Assembly: GCA_023398375.1 (NCBI GenBank)
Contig: JAEWSH010000051.1
Span: 186,001 to 250,000 of the forward strand
DNA length: 64,000 nt
Reading direction: 5' to 3'
Origin: Bacillota bacterium
GTDB taxonomy: Bacteria > Bacillota > Clostridia > Lachnospirales > Lachnospiraceae
The notes beneath the pieces are model-generated. The model was not told the DNA's origin and ran no database searches. It saw only the letters and a list, made by a program, of their open reading frames with translations. Below are positions 9,191 through 18,753 of this stretch, one piece after another (positions within the stretch are counted from its first letter, which is position 1; each line of letters opens with the position of its first letter). The position numbers and the translations under genes were made by a program.

Positions 9191-9257
9191 ATCATGCAGA
9201 ATGCATAATTTCCGAGCATAACTGTTACTATGAAGCCGTAAGGCTGAATAGTAAATG
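9191..9257 (+). repeat. Dispersed intergenic repeat, family A, copy 2
   Basis: Related to 3131-3202. ATGCAGAATGCATAATTT is followed by GTTACTATG, a GCC-GTAA-GGC mini-stem and GAATAGTAA, which together fold into a hairpin. It lies directly upstream of the alaS promoter. Confidence 0.65.
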
Positions 9258-9258
9258 T

Positions 9259-9287
9259 TTGACATAGACTGCATTTCATTCTATAAT
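9259..9287 (+). promoter_or_regulatory. Perfect-consensus promoter of alaS, overlapping a palindrome
   Basis: TTGACA (9259-9264), exactly 17 bp, TATAAT (9282-9287): full vegetative consensus. The spacer holds CTGCATTTCAT (9269-9279), which pairs with ATGAAATGCAG (9288-9298), so the -10 box sits in the loop of an 11-bp inverted repeat. T5 follows, so the same DNA may also end rarD transcription. Confidence 0.85.
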
Positions 9288-9368
9288 ATGAAATGCAGTT
9301 TTTGCGTCATAGACAAGTTAAAACAAATGATATGAATTTATATGATATATGAAGTTGGAGGAATCAGT

Positions 9369-12008
9369 GTGAAAGCATATGGTGTGAATGAATTACGTAA
9401 GATGTTTTTAGAATTTTTTGAAAGTAAAGGGCATTTAGCAATGAAGAGTTTCTCTCTTGTGCCGCATAATGATAACAGTTTACTGTTAATCAATTCTGGA
9501 ATGGCACCATTAAAGCCATATTTTACTGGTCAGGAGATTCCACCTAGAAAGAGAGTGACAACATGTCAGAAATGTATCCGTACAGGTGATATTGAAAATG
9601 TTGGTAAGACAGCACGCCATGGCACTTTTTTTGAAATGCTGGGTAATTTTTCTTTCGGCGATTATTTTAAGCATGAAGCAATTGCATGGACATGGGAATT
9701 CTTAACAGAGGTAGTTGGGCTGGATGCTGACAGATTATATCCTTCTGTGTATGAGAATGACGATGAAGCTTTTGAAATATGGAATAAAGAGATAGGTATT
9801 TCTGCAGACCGGATTTTCCATTTTGGAAAAGAAGATAATTTTTGGGAACATGGCTCAGGTCCTTGCGGCCCTTGTTCAGAGGTATACTATGACCGTGGTG
9901 AAAAATATGGCTGCGGGAAACCTGGATGCACTGTAGGCTGTGATTGTGACCGTTACATGGAAGTATGGAACAATGTATTCACGCAGTTTGATAATGACGG
10001 CAAAGGAAATTATACAGAACTGGAACAAAAGAACATTGATACAGGAATGGGACTTGAGAGACTTGCAGCAGTCGTTCAGGATGTAGAGTCTATTTTTGAT
10101 GTAGATACGGTACGCGCACTTCGCGATAAAGTATGTGAAATCGCTGGTGCGGCTTATAAAGAAAATGAAAATACGGATGTATCGATCCGACTGATTACAG
10201 ATCATATCCGTTCAGCAACATTTATGATTTCAGATGGCATTATGCCAACCAATGAAGGTCGTGGTTATGTGCTTCGGAGAATTATAAGGCGTGCAGCCCG
10301 CCATGGCAGATTGCTTGGTGTAAAGGACATGTTTTTAGCCAAGTTGAGCACGACTGTGATCGAAGGCTCTAAAGATGGTTATCCTGAACTGGAAGAGAAA
10401 AAAGATTTTATTCTGAATGTAATAACACAGGAAGAAAACAAATTTAATAAGACAATTGATCAGGGACTCAGTATTTTAGCAGAGATGGAAGAATCAATGA
10501 TACAAGCCGGCAAGACGGAACTTGTGGGAAATGATGTTTTCAAGTTATATGACACGTATGGGTTCCCAATTGATTTAACAAGAGAAATCTTAGAAGAAAA
10601 GGGTTTTTCAGTTGATGAAAAGGGCTTTCAGGTTTCTATGGAAGAACAAAAGGTAAAGGCTAGAAATGCCCGTAAAGCAACAAACTATATGGGCGCAGAC
10701 GTAACGGTATATGAGTCAATTGACCCAAGCATTACATCTACATTTGTTGGGTATGACATGCTGTCACATGATTCAAAGATTACCGTTCTAACGACAGAAA
10801 CAGAATTAACAGATGCCCTGACAGAAGGTGAAGTCGGAACGATTATTGTAGATGAAACACCTTTTTATGCAACCATGGGCGGACAATGTGCCGACAAAGG
10901 AATTATTACTACTACGGAAGGTGAATTTACAGTAGCAGATACTGTTAAGTTATTAGGCGGTAAAGTAGGCCATATTGGCAAAGTTACAAAAGGCATGTTA
11001 AAAGTAGGTGATGTGGCTGCCTTGAAGGTAAATGAGACATTGCGTACTGATACCTGTAAGAATCATAGTGCGACACATCTTTTGCAAAGGGCTTTGAGAA
11101 TAGTACTCGGTACACATGTAGAGCAGGCAGGCTCTTATGTAGACGGAGACAGGCTGCGTTTTGACTTTAGCCATTTTTCAGCTATGACGGCAGATGAGAT
11201 CATGCAAGTTGAAAATATTGTAAATGAGAAAATCGGAGAATCACTTCAGGTAAAAACGGAAGTAATGAGCGCTGAGGATGCTAAGAAGACAGGGGCTATG
11301 GCACTATTTGGTGAAAAATACGGAGAATCTGTGCGAGTTGTGAAAATAGGTGATTTTTCAACTGAGTTATGTGGTGGTACACATGTTGCTAATACAGGAG
11401 TCATTTCATCATTTAAAATTGTATCAGAGAGCGGTGTGGCTGCGGGAGTTCGCAGAATAGAGGCTTTAACTGGTAATGGGGTTCTTGCATATTATAATGA
11501 ATTAGAAGATAAGATTGAAAAAGCGGCAAAAACGGTAAAAACAACACCTGCTAATTTGATTGAAAAATTAGAGCATTTGATGGCTGAAATGAAGGCGCTG
11601 CAAGGTGAAAATGAATCCTTGAAGAGTAAGGCGGCAAAAGAAGCTTTAGGTGATGTCATGAATAAAGTAATAGAAATAAAAGGTGTTAAATTATTGGCAA
11701 CAGAAGTTGACGGCGTAGATATGAATGGCTTGAGAGACTTAGGAGATCAGTTAAAAGGAAAATTAGGGGAAGGCGTAATTGTTCTTATCTCCAAAATGGA
11801 AGGTAAAGTGAATTTAGTTGCAATGGCTACAGAGGGCGCAATGGTTAACGGGGCACATGCGGGTAACCTGATTAAAGGCATTGCAGCACTTGTTGGCGGC
11901 GGCGGCGGCGGACGTCCGAATATGGCACAGGCAGGTGGTAAGAATCCGGCTGGTATTCATGATGCACTTATCGAGGTTTCCAAAGTATTAGAAGGTCAAA
12001 TAAGATAA
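9369..12008 (+). CDS. alaS: Alanyl-tRNA synthetase
   Basis: An 879-residue class II synthetase with a C-terminal editing domain. I chose GTG at 9369 because GGAGG lies 8 bases upstream and the protein then begins VKAYGVNELRKMFLEFF, as in the family; the frame itself is open from 9342. Visible are the catalytic core (SGMAPLKPYF, GRGYVLRRIIRRAARHGR), the editing-site HSATHLLQRAL and the zinc-binding CGGTHVANTG, then a coiled coil near 760 and a C-terminal glycine-rich loop (GGGGGGRPNMAQ) in the C-Ala domain. No T-box leader is apparent. Confidence 0.97.
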   Translation: MKAYGVNELRKMFLEFFESKGHLAMKSFSLVPHNDNSLLLINSGMAPLKPYFTGQEIPPRKRVTTCQKCIRTGDIENVGKTARHGTFFEMLGNFSFGDYFKHEAIAWTWEFLTEVVGLDADRLYPSVYENDDEAFEIWNKEIGISADRIFHFGKEDNFWEHGSGPCGPCSEVYYDRGEKYGCGKPGCTVGCDCDRYMEVWNNVFTQFDNDGKGNYTELEQKNIDTGMGLERLAAVVQDVESIFDVDTVRALRDKVCEIAGAAYKENENTDVSIRLITDHIRSATFMISDGIMPTNEGRGYVLRRIIRRAARHGRLLGVKDMFLAKLSTTVIEGSKDGYPELEEKKDFILNVITQEENKFNKTIDQGLSILAEMEESMIQAGKTELVGNDVFKLYDTYGFPIDLTREILEEKGFSVDEKGFQVSMEEQKVKARNARKATNYMGADVTVYESIDPSITSTFVGYDMLSHDSKITVLTTETELTDALTEGEVGTIIVDETPFYATMGGQCADKGIITTTEGEFTVADTVKLLGGKVGHIGKVTKGMLKVGDVAALKVNETLRTDTCKNHSATHLLQRALRIVLGTHVEQAGSYVDGDRLRFDFSHFSAMTADEIMQVENIVNEKIGESLQVKTEVMSAEDAKKTGAMALFGEKYGESVRVVKIGDFSTELCGGTHVANTGVISSFKIVSESGVAAGVRRIEALTGNGVLAYYNELEDKIEKAAKTVKTTPANLIEKLEHLMAEMKALQGENESLKSKAAKEALGDVMNKVIEIKGVKLLATEVDGVDMNGLRDLGDQLKGKLGEGVIVLISKMEGKVNLVAMATEGAMVNGAHAGNLIKGIAALVGGGGGGRPNMAQAGGKNPAGIHDALIEVSKVLEGQIR

Positions 12009-12043
12009 CAGTTATAACATATGCATAAAAATAAAAAAAAGTG

Positions 12044-12072
12044 TTGACGGATAGTGCCATTATGTATATAAT
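12044..12072 (+). promoter_or_regulatory. Predicted promoter of rpsU
   Basis: TTGACG (12044-12049), 17-bp spacer, TATAAT (12067-12072). This leaves an approximately 110-nt leader before rpsU, in which I see no known riboswitch. Confidence 0.85.
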
Positions 12073-12188
12073 ATTATTTGTGCAATCAATAGTCTTTGTT
12101 TCAACTATAGGATAACACAGACTTTGTAAAATACTCGAACAGTCGTATGGTGCACAATATAGGGCTGGAGAGAGGTAGGTGTGATATT

Positions 12189-12365
12189 ATGTCAAATGTA
12201 ATCGTTAAAGAAAACGAAACTTTGGATAGTGCATTACGTCGCTTTAAGAGAAGTTGTGCTAAAGCAGGGATTCAACAAGAAATCCGTAAAAGAGAGCATT
12301 ACGAAAAACCAAGTGTAAGACGTAAGAAAAAATCTGAAGCAGCTAGAAAACGTAAATATAACTAA
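12189..12365 (+). CDS. rpsU: 30S ribosomal protein S21
   Basis: A 58-residue, very basic ribosomal protein. It has the family N-terminus SNVIVKENETLDSALRRFKR and a C-terminal Lys/Arg tail. The frame is open further upstream (12147), but the ATG at 12189 gives the normal S21 N-terminus and follows an AGGTAGGTG ribosome site. It is transcribed alone, with its own promoter and terminator. Confidence 0.97.
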   Translation: MSNVIVKENETLDSALRRFKRSCAKAGIQQEIRKREHYEKPSVRRKKKSEAARKRKYN

Positions 12366-12371
12366 AAGGAT

Positions 12372-12410
12372 AAGTCCTTGGCCATATGACCGAGGACTTT
12401 CTGTTTTTAT
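12372..12410 (+). terminator. Rho-independent terminator after rpsU
   Basis: AAGTCCTTGG (12372-12381) pairs with CCGAGGACTT (12390-12399, one G-U) and is followed by a T-rich run. Confidence 0.85.
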
Positions 12411-12480
12411 ATTGCATTATACTAAAAGTTATGTATATAATTGTAGAAACGAACTAACAAACAACAAAGAGGAAATTTAT

Positions 12481-13074
12481 ATGTGGACAAGAGAACTGTT
12501 TCGTACTGATGTTTATCATCTTTTCGCCTACTTTGTCATATACAGTATATTAGGATGGCTGGTGGAATCTATTTATATGTCATTTTGTAATAAGAAATTG
12601 ACAAATAGAGGTTTTACGACTTCTCCATTTTGTCCGATATATGGTTTTGGTGGATTAGGATGTTACATTTTCTTAACCCCATTAAGTGGGAATGTTGTTC
12701 AGCTTTACATAGCAGGAGCAGTGTCTGCAACTCTATTTGAATACTGTGTAGCAAAACTTATGCTTCGTATGTTTGGAGAAGTCTGGTGGGATTATAATGA
12801 TAAACCATTTAATTATCAGGGTATTGTATGTCTTGAAAGTACGGTTGCATGGGGTTTTTACGCAATTGGTATTGTAAAATTCTTAAATGGATTTATTATG
12901 ATACAAGTTGACAAGTATTCTATGGAACTGGGAATTCATATAGGCCGTGGAATTATGACTATTGTATTGATTGACTTCATGTATCACTTGGTAGTTGCGT
13001 TAGGATTTAATATTCGTGAATATCGTGAAAGAATAATAGATAAGTATCAGGCATTTAAGGCACGTTGGTATTGA
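12481..13074 (+). CDS. Polytopic membrane protein, putative ABC-transporter type IV (PF06541-like)
   Basis: A 197-residue membrane protein with about five hydrophobic helices. The motifs YSILGWLVESIY and NRGFTTSPFCPIYGFGG near the N-terminus and WWDYNDKPFNYQG in the middle are those of the family annotated as putative ABC-transporter type IV (CmpB). Real function is unknown, and there is no ATPase gene beside it. The frame is open from 12412; ATG 12481 was chosen because AGAGG precedes it. Confidence 0.8.
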   Translation: MWTRELFRTDVYHLFAYFVIYSILGWLVESIYMSFCNKKLTNRGFTTSPFCPIYGFGGLGCYIFLTPLSGNVVQLYIAGAVSATLFEYCVAKLMLRMFGEVWWDYNDKPFNYQGIVCLESTVAWGFYAIGIVKFLNGFIMIQVDKYSMELGIHIGRGIMTIVLIDFMYHLVVALGFNIREYRERIIDKYQAFKARWY

Positions 13075-13086
13075 TGATAAGATTAG

Positions 13087-13110
13087 AGGCAGAGCAATCT
13101 GCTTCTTTTT
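13087..13110 (+). terminator. Probable terminator
   Basis: AGGCAGA (13087-13093) pairs with TCTGCTT (13098-13104, one G-U) and runs into TCTTTTT. Confidence 0.65.
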
Positions 13111-13180
13111 AATATAGAGGTATATATTTGTTTTATGATTAATAAGTTTAGTAATAGAAGATACAGTAGGAGTATGCATT

Positions 13181-14491
13181 ATGAGAAGAATAATAAATTG
13201 CTTACTAATGTCATTATTACTATGCTTGATTATCGGAGAGAATATTTATGCAGCCACAAATGTAAATCAGATATTATACACAGAGCAGACACAGATAGAG
13301 GAGAACCAGACAGAAACAAGTCAGGAAGAAACAAGTCGGGAAGAAACAAGTCAGGAAGAAACAAGTCAGGAAGAAACAAGTCAGGGGGAAACAAGTCAAT
13401 CAGGTATAGAACTTTCCGTTGCGGCACCTTCAGCGATACTTATGGAAGCATCAACTGGAAAAGTGATATATGAGAAGGATGCGACAGAAAAGAGAAGTCC
13501 TGCCAGTATTACTAAGATTATGACATTACTATTAACATTTGAAGCACTTGAAAAAGGAAAAATCAAGTTGAGCGATGAGGTCGTAACAAGTGAATATGCA
13601 AAGTCCATGGGAGGATCACAGGTATTTTTAGAAACGGGTGAAGTACAAACAGTAGATACGTTATTAAAATGTATCACGGTAGCAAGCGGTAACGACGCTT
13701 CCGTAACAATGGCAGAACATATTGCCGGAAGTGAAGAAGAATTCGTAAAATTGATGAATCAAAAAGCAATGGATTTACATATGGAAGATACACATTTTGA
13801 AGATTGCTGCGGATTGACAAACTCCGCAAATCATTATACCACAGCCAAGGATGTTGCTATTATGTCACGGGAATTAATTACAAAATACCCGGATATTTAT
13901 AAATATACCAAGATATGGATGGAAGATATTACACATAACACAGCAAAGGGCAGTACTAATTTTACACTATCCAGTACAAATAAGCTGATAAAGCAATATC
14001 AATGGGCGACAGGATTGAAGACAGGGTCAACAAATGTAGCAAAATATTGTTTGTCTGCGACAGCCAGAAAAGATGATATTGATATGATTGCAGTGGTTAT
14101 GGCCGCACCTGATTATAAGATAAGATTCCAGGATGCGATTACAATGCTTAATTATGGATTTAGTGTCAGTAACCTTTATGAGGATAAGAATGAAGATATC
14201 TTACAGCCGGTTGCTATCAATGGAGCTATAGTGGATAGTGTGCCTATTGAATATGAAGGAGCCTTCCGCTATCTGGATGTAGAAGGAAATGACTTGAGCC
14301 AGATAGAAAAAGAAATTGAATTGAAGGATGTGATAGAGGCTCCAACCCAAAAGGGAGATGTCGTTGGAGAAGCAGTCTATCGGATACAGGGAAAGAAAAT
14401 TGGAAGCGTACCCATCCTGTATGGGGAAAGTATTAAAAAGGCTGTCTATAAAGATTATGTAATGAAGGTATTTAACATTTTCTTGTTATAA
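13181..14491 (+). CDS. D-alanyl-D-alanine carboxypeptidase (PBP5/DacA type) with an ETSQE repeat linker
   Basis: A 436-residue secreted low-molecular-weight penicillin-binding protein that trims the terminal D-Ala of peptidoglycan peptides. A signal peptide ends near IYAA (residue about 25). Residues about 45-73 are a repeated ETSQE linker. The catalytic domain has SITK (S109-K112), SGN (near 168) and KTG (near 281). A PBP5-type C-terminal beta domain and a hydrophobic tail follow. The repeat unit is 15 bp and could vary in number. A second carboxypeptidase gene lies at 17,775. Confidence 0.93.
   Translation: MRRIINCLLMSLLLCLIIGENIYAATNVNQILYTEQTQIEENQTETSQEETSREETSQEETSQEETSQGETSQSGIELSVAAPSAILMEASTGKVIYEKDATEKRSPASITKIMTLLLTFEALEKGKIKLSDEVVTSEYAKSMGGSQVFLETGEVQTVDTLLKCITVASGNDASVTMAEHIAGSEEEFVKLMNQKAMDLHMEDTHFEDCCGLTNSANHYTTAKDVAIMSRELITKYPDIYKYTKIWMEDITHNTAKGSTNFTLSSTNKLIKQYQWATGLKTGSTNVAKYCLSATARKDDIDMIAVVMAAPDYKIRFQDAITMLNYGFSVSNLYEDKNEDILQPVAINGAIVDSVPIEYEGAFRYLDVEGNDLSQIEKEIELKDVIEAPTQKGDVVGEAVYRIQGKKIGSVPILYGESIKKAVYKDYVMKVFNIFLL
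13314..13398 (+). repeat. 15-bp tandem repeat inside the carboxypeptidase gene
   Basis: About six units of GAAACAAGTCAGGAA, with scattered A/G changes, code for ETSQE or ETSRE. Being a multiple of three, copy-number changes would lengthen or shorten the linker without a frameshift. Confidence 0.9.
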
Positions 14492-14561
14492 GATATATGT
14501 TATACTTAAGATTAATGGACAATAGAGAATCTACATGAGAGAATGTAGAAAAGGTGGATAT

Positions 14562-15416
14562 ATGTATTTTGGTCTAGCGATTGTACTAATTACGGTAGTA
14601 GGTTTTTTCTTACTGGTTATGATTCGAGATGCGAATCGATTTCGGGTAATAGAGTACACCATTATATCGGAAAAAATAATAGAAGACACAAATATGGTCA
14701 TCCTATCGGATCTCCATAATAAGTCTTATGGAAATGAAAACGTCAAATTGCTGCAGTCGATCGATCACCTGAAACCGGATGCTATTCTGGTTGCAGGTGA
14801 TATCCTGACGGCAAAAGCAGGTCAATCCATGAAACCGGCAATCCATATCATTCAGAAACTGGCAGAGAAGTATCCAGTGCACTATGGAATGGGAAATCAT
14901 GAATACCGGCTAAGATTGGATACGGATAAGTATGGTGATATGTATCAAAGATATGAGCGTGCAATGAATGAATCGGGTGTAACCTTCATGATTAATACAC
15001 GTACTTTTTTAGTGCAATCGAACATTGAGGTTTGTGGATTAGAGATCGATCGGGACTATTATAAGAAGAGTCATAGACCCAAAATGGAATGCGCCTATGT
15101 GGAAGCTAAATTAGGTAAGGCAAAAAAAGATGTATTTGAGCTCATGATAGCTCATAATCCGGAATATTTTGATTGTTATGCAGACTGGGGAGCAGATCTT
15201 GTAGTGTCGGGTCATGTACATGGAGGTGTTATGAACTGTCCATTTTTGGGGGGAGTTATATCACCATCGTTTCAATTATTTCCCAAATATGATGGCGGAC
15301 TGTTTAAAAAAGGTAAAAGTACGATGGTTTTAAGCAGAGGTCTTGGTATGCATACAATACCAATCAGAATCTTTAACCCTGGAGAATTAATTATGGTGCA
15401 TTTGCGGCATAATTGA
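14562..15416 (+). CDS. Membrane-anchored metallophosphoesterase
   Basis: A 284-residue protein with one N-terminal transmembrane helix (YFGLAIVLITVVGFFLLVMI) followed by a calcineurin-like phosphoesterase domain. The metal-binding signature is complete: LSDLHNK, GDILTAK, GNHEYR and SGHVHGG. The substrate is unknown; related YaeI/YkuE-like enzymes act on lipid or nucleotide phosphates. The frame is open from 14535, but ATG 14562 follows AGGTGG and starts directly at the helix. Confidence 0.85.
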   Translation: MYFGLAIVLITVVGFFLLVMIRDANRFRVIEYTIISEKIIEDTNMVILSDLHNKSYGNENVKLLQSIDHLKPDAILVAGDILTAKAGQSMKPAIHIIQKLAEKYPVHYGMGNHEYRLRLDTDKYGDMYQRYERAMNESGVTFMINTRTFLVQSNIEVCGLEIDRDYYKKSHRPKMECAYVEAKLGKAKKDVFELMIAHNPEYFDCYADWGADLVVSGHVHGGVMNCPFLGGVISPSFQLFPKYDGGLFKKGKSTMVLSRGLGMHTIPIRIFNPGELIMVHLRHN

Positions 15417-15551
15417 TGAAGCATGGCATTACGTTTTTGATTCGCAGGAAGACAGGCTACAGTTTAGTAAATAGACTTGCTAAAATTGGAAAAAATTAGT
15501 AAACTAATAGCGGATTTTATGCATAAGTTGCAGGATGGAAAGGATACATAA

Positions 15552-16295
15552 ATGGCAATACCAGTAAAATTGCAAGTATTCGAGGGACCGTTGGATCTCT
15601 TGTTACATTTAATTGATAAAAATAAAATAGATATTTATGACATACCGATCGTGATGATAACAGAGCAGTATATGAATTATATAAAGCAGATGCAGACAAC
15701 AGATATGAACATAATGAGTGAGTTTCTGGTTATGGCAGCAACATTGCTGGAAATTAAATGTAAGATGCTATTGCCAAAGGAAGTAAATGAAGAGGGGGAA
15801 GAAGAAGATCCGCGTGCGGAACTGGTTCAGAAGTTACTGGAGTACAAAATGTATAAGTATATGTCCTATGAATTGAAAGATAAGCAGGTAGATGCAGGTA
15901 AAACAATGTATAAACAACCTACCTTACCGGCTGAAGTAGCAGGCTACAGACCTCCGGTAGATTATAAAGAATTAATAGGGGATATGAATCTTAGTAAGTT
16001 ACATACGATATTTAAAGCAGTTGTAAAAAAACAGGTGGATAAGATTGATCCAATCAGAAGCACTTTTGGACGTCTGGAAAAAGACGAAGTAAGTATGGAT
16101 GATAAATTTTTGTATATAGAGGCCTATGCGAAGGAACATAAAAAATTCAGTTTTCGCGCTTTGCTGGAAGCACAGGCATCAAAGATGGAAATCATAGTTT
16201 CATTTCTGGTTATTTTAGAACTTATGAAAATTGGGAAGATAAATATTTTACAGGAAGAAATATTTGATGATATTATGATTATATCCAATATGTAA
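15552..16295 (+). CDS. scpA: Segregation and condensation protein A (ScpA)
   Basis: A 247-residue kleisin that bridges the SMC heads in the Smc-ScpAB condensin. The N-terminus KLQVFEGPLDLLLHLIDKNKIDIYDIPI is the family signature, and a winged-helix end (SFLVILELMKIGKINI) contacts the other SMC head. The centre is acidic. scpB follows after 66 bp. Confidence 0.95.
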   Translation: MAIPVKLQVFEGPLDLLLHLIDKNKIDIYDIPIVMITEQYMNYIKQMQTTDMNIMSEFLVMAATLLEIKCKMLLPKEVNEEGEEEDPRAELVQKLLEYKMYKYMSYELKDKQVDAGKTMYKQPTLPAEVAGYRPPVDYKELIGDMNLSKLHTIFKAVVKKQVDKIDPIRSTFGRLEKDEVSMDDKFLYIEAYAKEHKKFSFRALLEAQASKMEIIVSFLVILELMKIGKINILQEEIFDDIMIISNM

Positions 16296-16361
16296 TATAA
16301 ATACGAGAACATTATTAGCGAAAAGCTTAGGCACTAAAGAATTGGAAAGGTAGAGATATTC

Positions 16362-16931
16362 GTGGAGAGAATAGAGCAGGAAGCAATCATAGAGGCGGTA
16401 CTATTCACAATGGGTGAATCGGTTGAACTCTCTAAGCTGGCAGAAGTGATAGGGGAAGATGAAAAGGTATCCAAAAAAATTTTAGATGAGATGATTGAAA
16501 AATATCAGTCAGTAGAGAGAGGGGTCTCTATTATCGAGCTGGATGGTGCCTATCAGATGTGTACCAAAACAGAAATGTATGAGTATCTGATAAAGGTTGC
16601 TTCATCACCCAGAAAATATGTTTTAACAGATACAGTACTTGAGACCTTATCAATTATTGCATATAAACAGCCGGTTACCAAATTGGAGATTGAGAAAATT
16701 CGGGGCGTCAGTTGTGATCATGCCGTAAACCGTCTGGTAGAACTAGATTTGATCAAGGAATTAGGTCGTTTAGATGCACCGGGGCGCCCGCTGCTGTTTG
16801 GTACAACGGAGCAATTTTTGAGAAGCTTTGGGGTAAGGTCACTAGAGGACCTTCCTGAGTTAAATGCAGAACAGATTGAAGATTTTAAAGAGCAGGCGGA
16901 AGAAGAAATTCAAATGAAGCTAGATGTATAA
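16362..16931 (+). CDS. scpB: Segregation and condensation protein B (ScpB)
   Basis: A 189-residue protein of two winged-helix domains that dimerises and binds ScpA. ETLSIIAYKQPVTKLEIEKIRGV is the family hallmark, and GRLDAPGRPLLFGTT follows in the second domain. The start is GTG, with GGAAAGG upstream. It is the second gene of scpAB; a sigma-factor gene follows 20 bp later and may be co-transcribed. Confidence 0.95.
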   Translation: MERIEQEAIIEAVLFTMGESVELSKLAEVIGEDEKVSKKILDEMIEKYQSVERGVSIIELDGAYQMCTKTEMYEYLIKVASSPRKYVLTDTVLETLSIIAYKQPVTKLEIEKIRGVSCDHAVNRLVELDLIKELGRLDAPGRPLLFGTTEQFLRSFGVRSLEDLPELNAEQIEDFKEQAEEEIQMKLDV

Positions 16932-16951
16932 TATCGACAAGAGGAAATGAG

Positions 16952-17710
16952 ATGGAAATTGAGAATCTGGTTCATGAATATGGCGGATACGTTTTTCGCT
17001 ATGCCCTGAAATTAACCTGTCATCCACAGAAAGCAGAAGACATTGCGCAGGAAACTTTTATTCAGGCATGGAAAAATCTAAATCAGTTGAAAGAGGAAAA
17101 GGCAGTTAAACAATGGCTGCGGAAAATATGCTTTCATTGTTTTCTCATGGATTACCGCAAAAATGATACCAAGAAGGTAGCATATGTGGAAGATTTAACA
17201 ATACTGGAGCAAGAAGGCAGATTTCTTATGAGGGAAAATCCATTGCCTGATGAAGAGGTGCTAGTAGAAGAATCTGTGAAAGAGCTGCAGAATGGTTGTT
17301 TCTATGCAATGGTACGTAAACTTACATTAAGACAGAGAATTACATTTTCGCTGATTGATATGTTTGGTTTATCGGCATCGGAAGTTGCAGAAATATTGGG
17401 ATTGTCGGAAGCAGCTGCAAAGGGACTTCTGCATAGGGCGAGAATGAACCTGGATGCTTTCTTTAGTGACCACTGTAATCTGATTGATACAAAGAATCCG
17501 TGCAGTTGCAAAGCATGGATAGAATTCAGTAAGAGCAGAGAAAAGAACCAACAGGCAGCAAGAAAAATATTGGATATGCTGGAAGATAAGTCGGATAGTT
17601 ATAAGTTCGACCCATCTGTCAGAGCAAAGATTCATTATTTATATAGTAATATGCCTGATAAAAAGCCAAATGCGGAATGGTATCAGAGAACAATTTTGGC
17701 TTTGAAATAG
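16952..17710 (+). CDS. ECF-like RNA polymerase sigma factor with a C-terminal extension
   Basis: A 252-residue sigma-70 family protein. Region 2 (VHEYGGYVFRYALKLTCHPQKAEDIAQETFIQAW) is at the N-terminus, and the region 4 helix-turn-helix (SASEVAEILGLSEAAAKGLLHRAR) is at about 145-170. A further 80 residues follow, starting with a CNLIDTKNPCSC stretch whose cysteines might bind metal. No anti-sigma gene is adjacent. It lies between scpB and the interrupted carboxypeptidase gene and could control the latter. Confidence 0.85.
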   Translation: MEIENLVHEYGGYVFRYALKLTCHPQKAEDIAQETFIQAWKNLNQLKEEKAVKQWLRKICFHCFLMDYRKNDTKKVAYVEDLTILEQEGRFLMRENPLPDEEVLVEESVKELQNGCFYAMVRKLTLRQRITFSLIDMFGLSASEVAEILGLSEAAAKGLLHRARMNLDAFFSDHCNLIDTKNPCSCKAWIEFSKSREKNQQAARKILDMLEDKSDSYKFDPSVRAKIHYLYSNMPDKKPNAEWYQRTILALK

Positions 17711-17774
17711 CTTTCAAGGTATAAAAGATATGTCATAATCATATGTTTTAAGAAAAGAATTGTTAGGCTGTAAC

Positions 17775-18608
17775 ATGGATAGATGCATCAAATATAAAAA
17801 AAGACACATATTCTGTTGTTATCTGATAAGTGCATTTGTTATTATGGCTGCTTTCCTTTGTGGAAGCGTTGGTAAAACCGTACAAGCTGAAGAAAATAGT
17901 GATTTTGAAGAGACGTTATACGCTCGGGCTGCAGTATTAATGGATGCAGAGTCCGGGCGTATTTTGTACGGGAAAAATGAAAAAGAAGTCATGCCTATGG
18001 CAAGCACCACAAAGATCATGACTTGTATACTTGCATTAGAGAACGGAAATCCGGATGATCTTGCCAAAGTAAGTAATTATGCATCCAAAATGCCAAAAGT
18101 AAAGTTAAATGTAAGAGAAGGAGAAAACTATCGGCTGGGTGATTTGTTATATTCATTGATGTTAGAATCACATAATGACAGTGCAGTAGTAATAGCGGAA
18201 CATATCAGTGGAAGTGTAGAAGGGTTTGCAGAATTAATGAATCAAAAAGCCAGGGATATTGGCTGCTACAATACATATTTTATTACACCTAATGGTTTGG
18301 ATTCGGCTAAAGGAGATAAAGTTCATTCAACGACTGCGGAGGACCTGGCTCGTATTATGTCCTATTGTATTACAAAGTCACCCAGAAGAGAAGAATTTTT
18401 AAAAATTACCCAAACAACAAATTATAGTTTTACAAATAAAAGCATAAATGAGAACGGTGATATGGTAAATGGAAATCGTTCTTTTTCATGTAACAATCAC
18501 AATGCTTTTCTCTCGATGATGGAGGGAGCGTTAAGCGGGAAAACAGGATTTACAGGTAATGCAGGGGCTTATGAAATAATAGAACCAAATTTTACCTATG
18601 GAATCTAA
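17775..18608 (+). pseudogene. DacF-like D-Ala-D-Ala carboxypeptidase, 5' part, split by the redox island
   Basis: Bases 17775-18565 encode the first 263 and two-thirds codons of a secreted penicillin-binding carboxypeptidase: signal peptide ending near VQA, STTK (S77-K80), an SHN motif near 134 and KTG (K256-G258). At 18566 homology stops; the frame picks up about 14 island-encoded residues and ends at 18608. The rest of the gene lies at 41245-41779. The truncated product keeps all three active-site motifs but lacks the strands after KTG and the PBP5-type C-terminal domain, so it is probably not functional. An upstream TTG (17760) is possible. Confidence 0.9.
18551..18593 (+). other. attL, left junction of the redox island
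   Basis: Carboxypeptidase coding sequence runs up to GCAGG (18561-18565). The proposed crossover is the GG at 18564-18565. Island sequence continues as GG and then an arm at 18568-18593 starting CTTATG. This arm is the inverted repeat of 41215-41240 (20 of 26 bases match, including CTTATG and AACCAAA). Island length from crossover to crossover is 22,679 bp. Confidence 0.87.
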
Positions 18609-18753
18609 TTGTTATTTTTAAGATTAGTTTAAGACAGATATTAGATACCTTTTATGTAGGTATATTATAATAATCGTAAAAAGAATAAAGGCAGGAAAAT
18701 ATGTTTGAGTATAATACATGTACGCGACCAAAGGTCGCAGATGGGAGCTAATA

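Noticed and set aside
9132..9368. T-box leader for alaS
   Set aside because: No T-box sequence or specifier stem is visible, and the promoter leaves only about 75 nt of leader.
13314..13398. CRISPR array
   Set aside because: Units are 15 bp, directly tandem without spacers, and coding.
13135..13473. 112-residue frame with NKSGR repeats
   Set aside because: It is the out-of-frame reading of the 15-bp repeat inside the carboxypeptidase gene.
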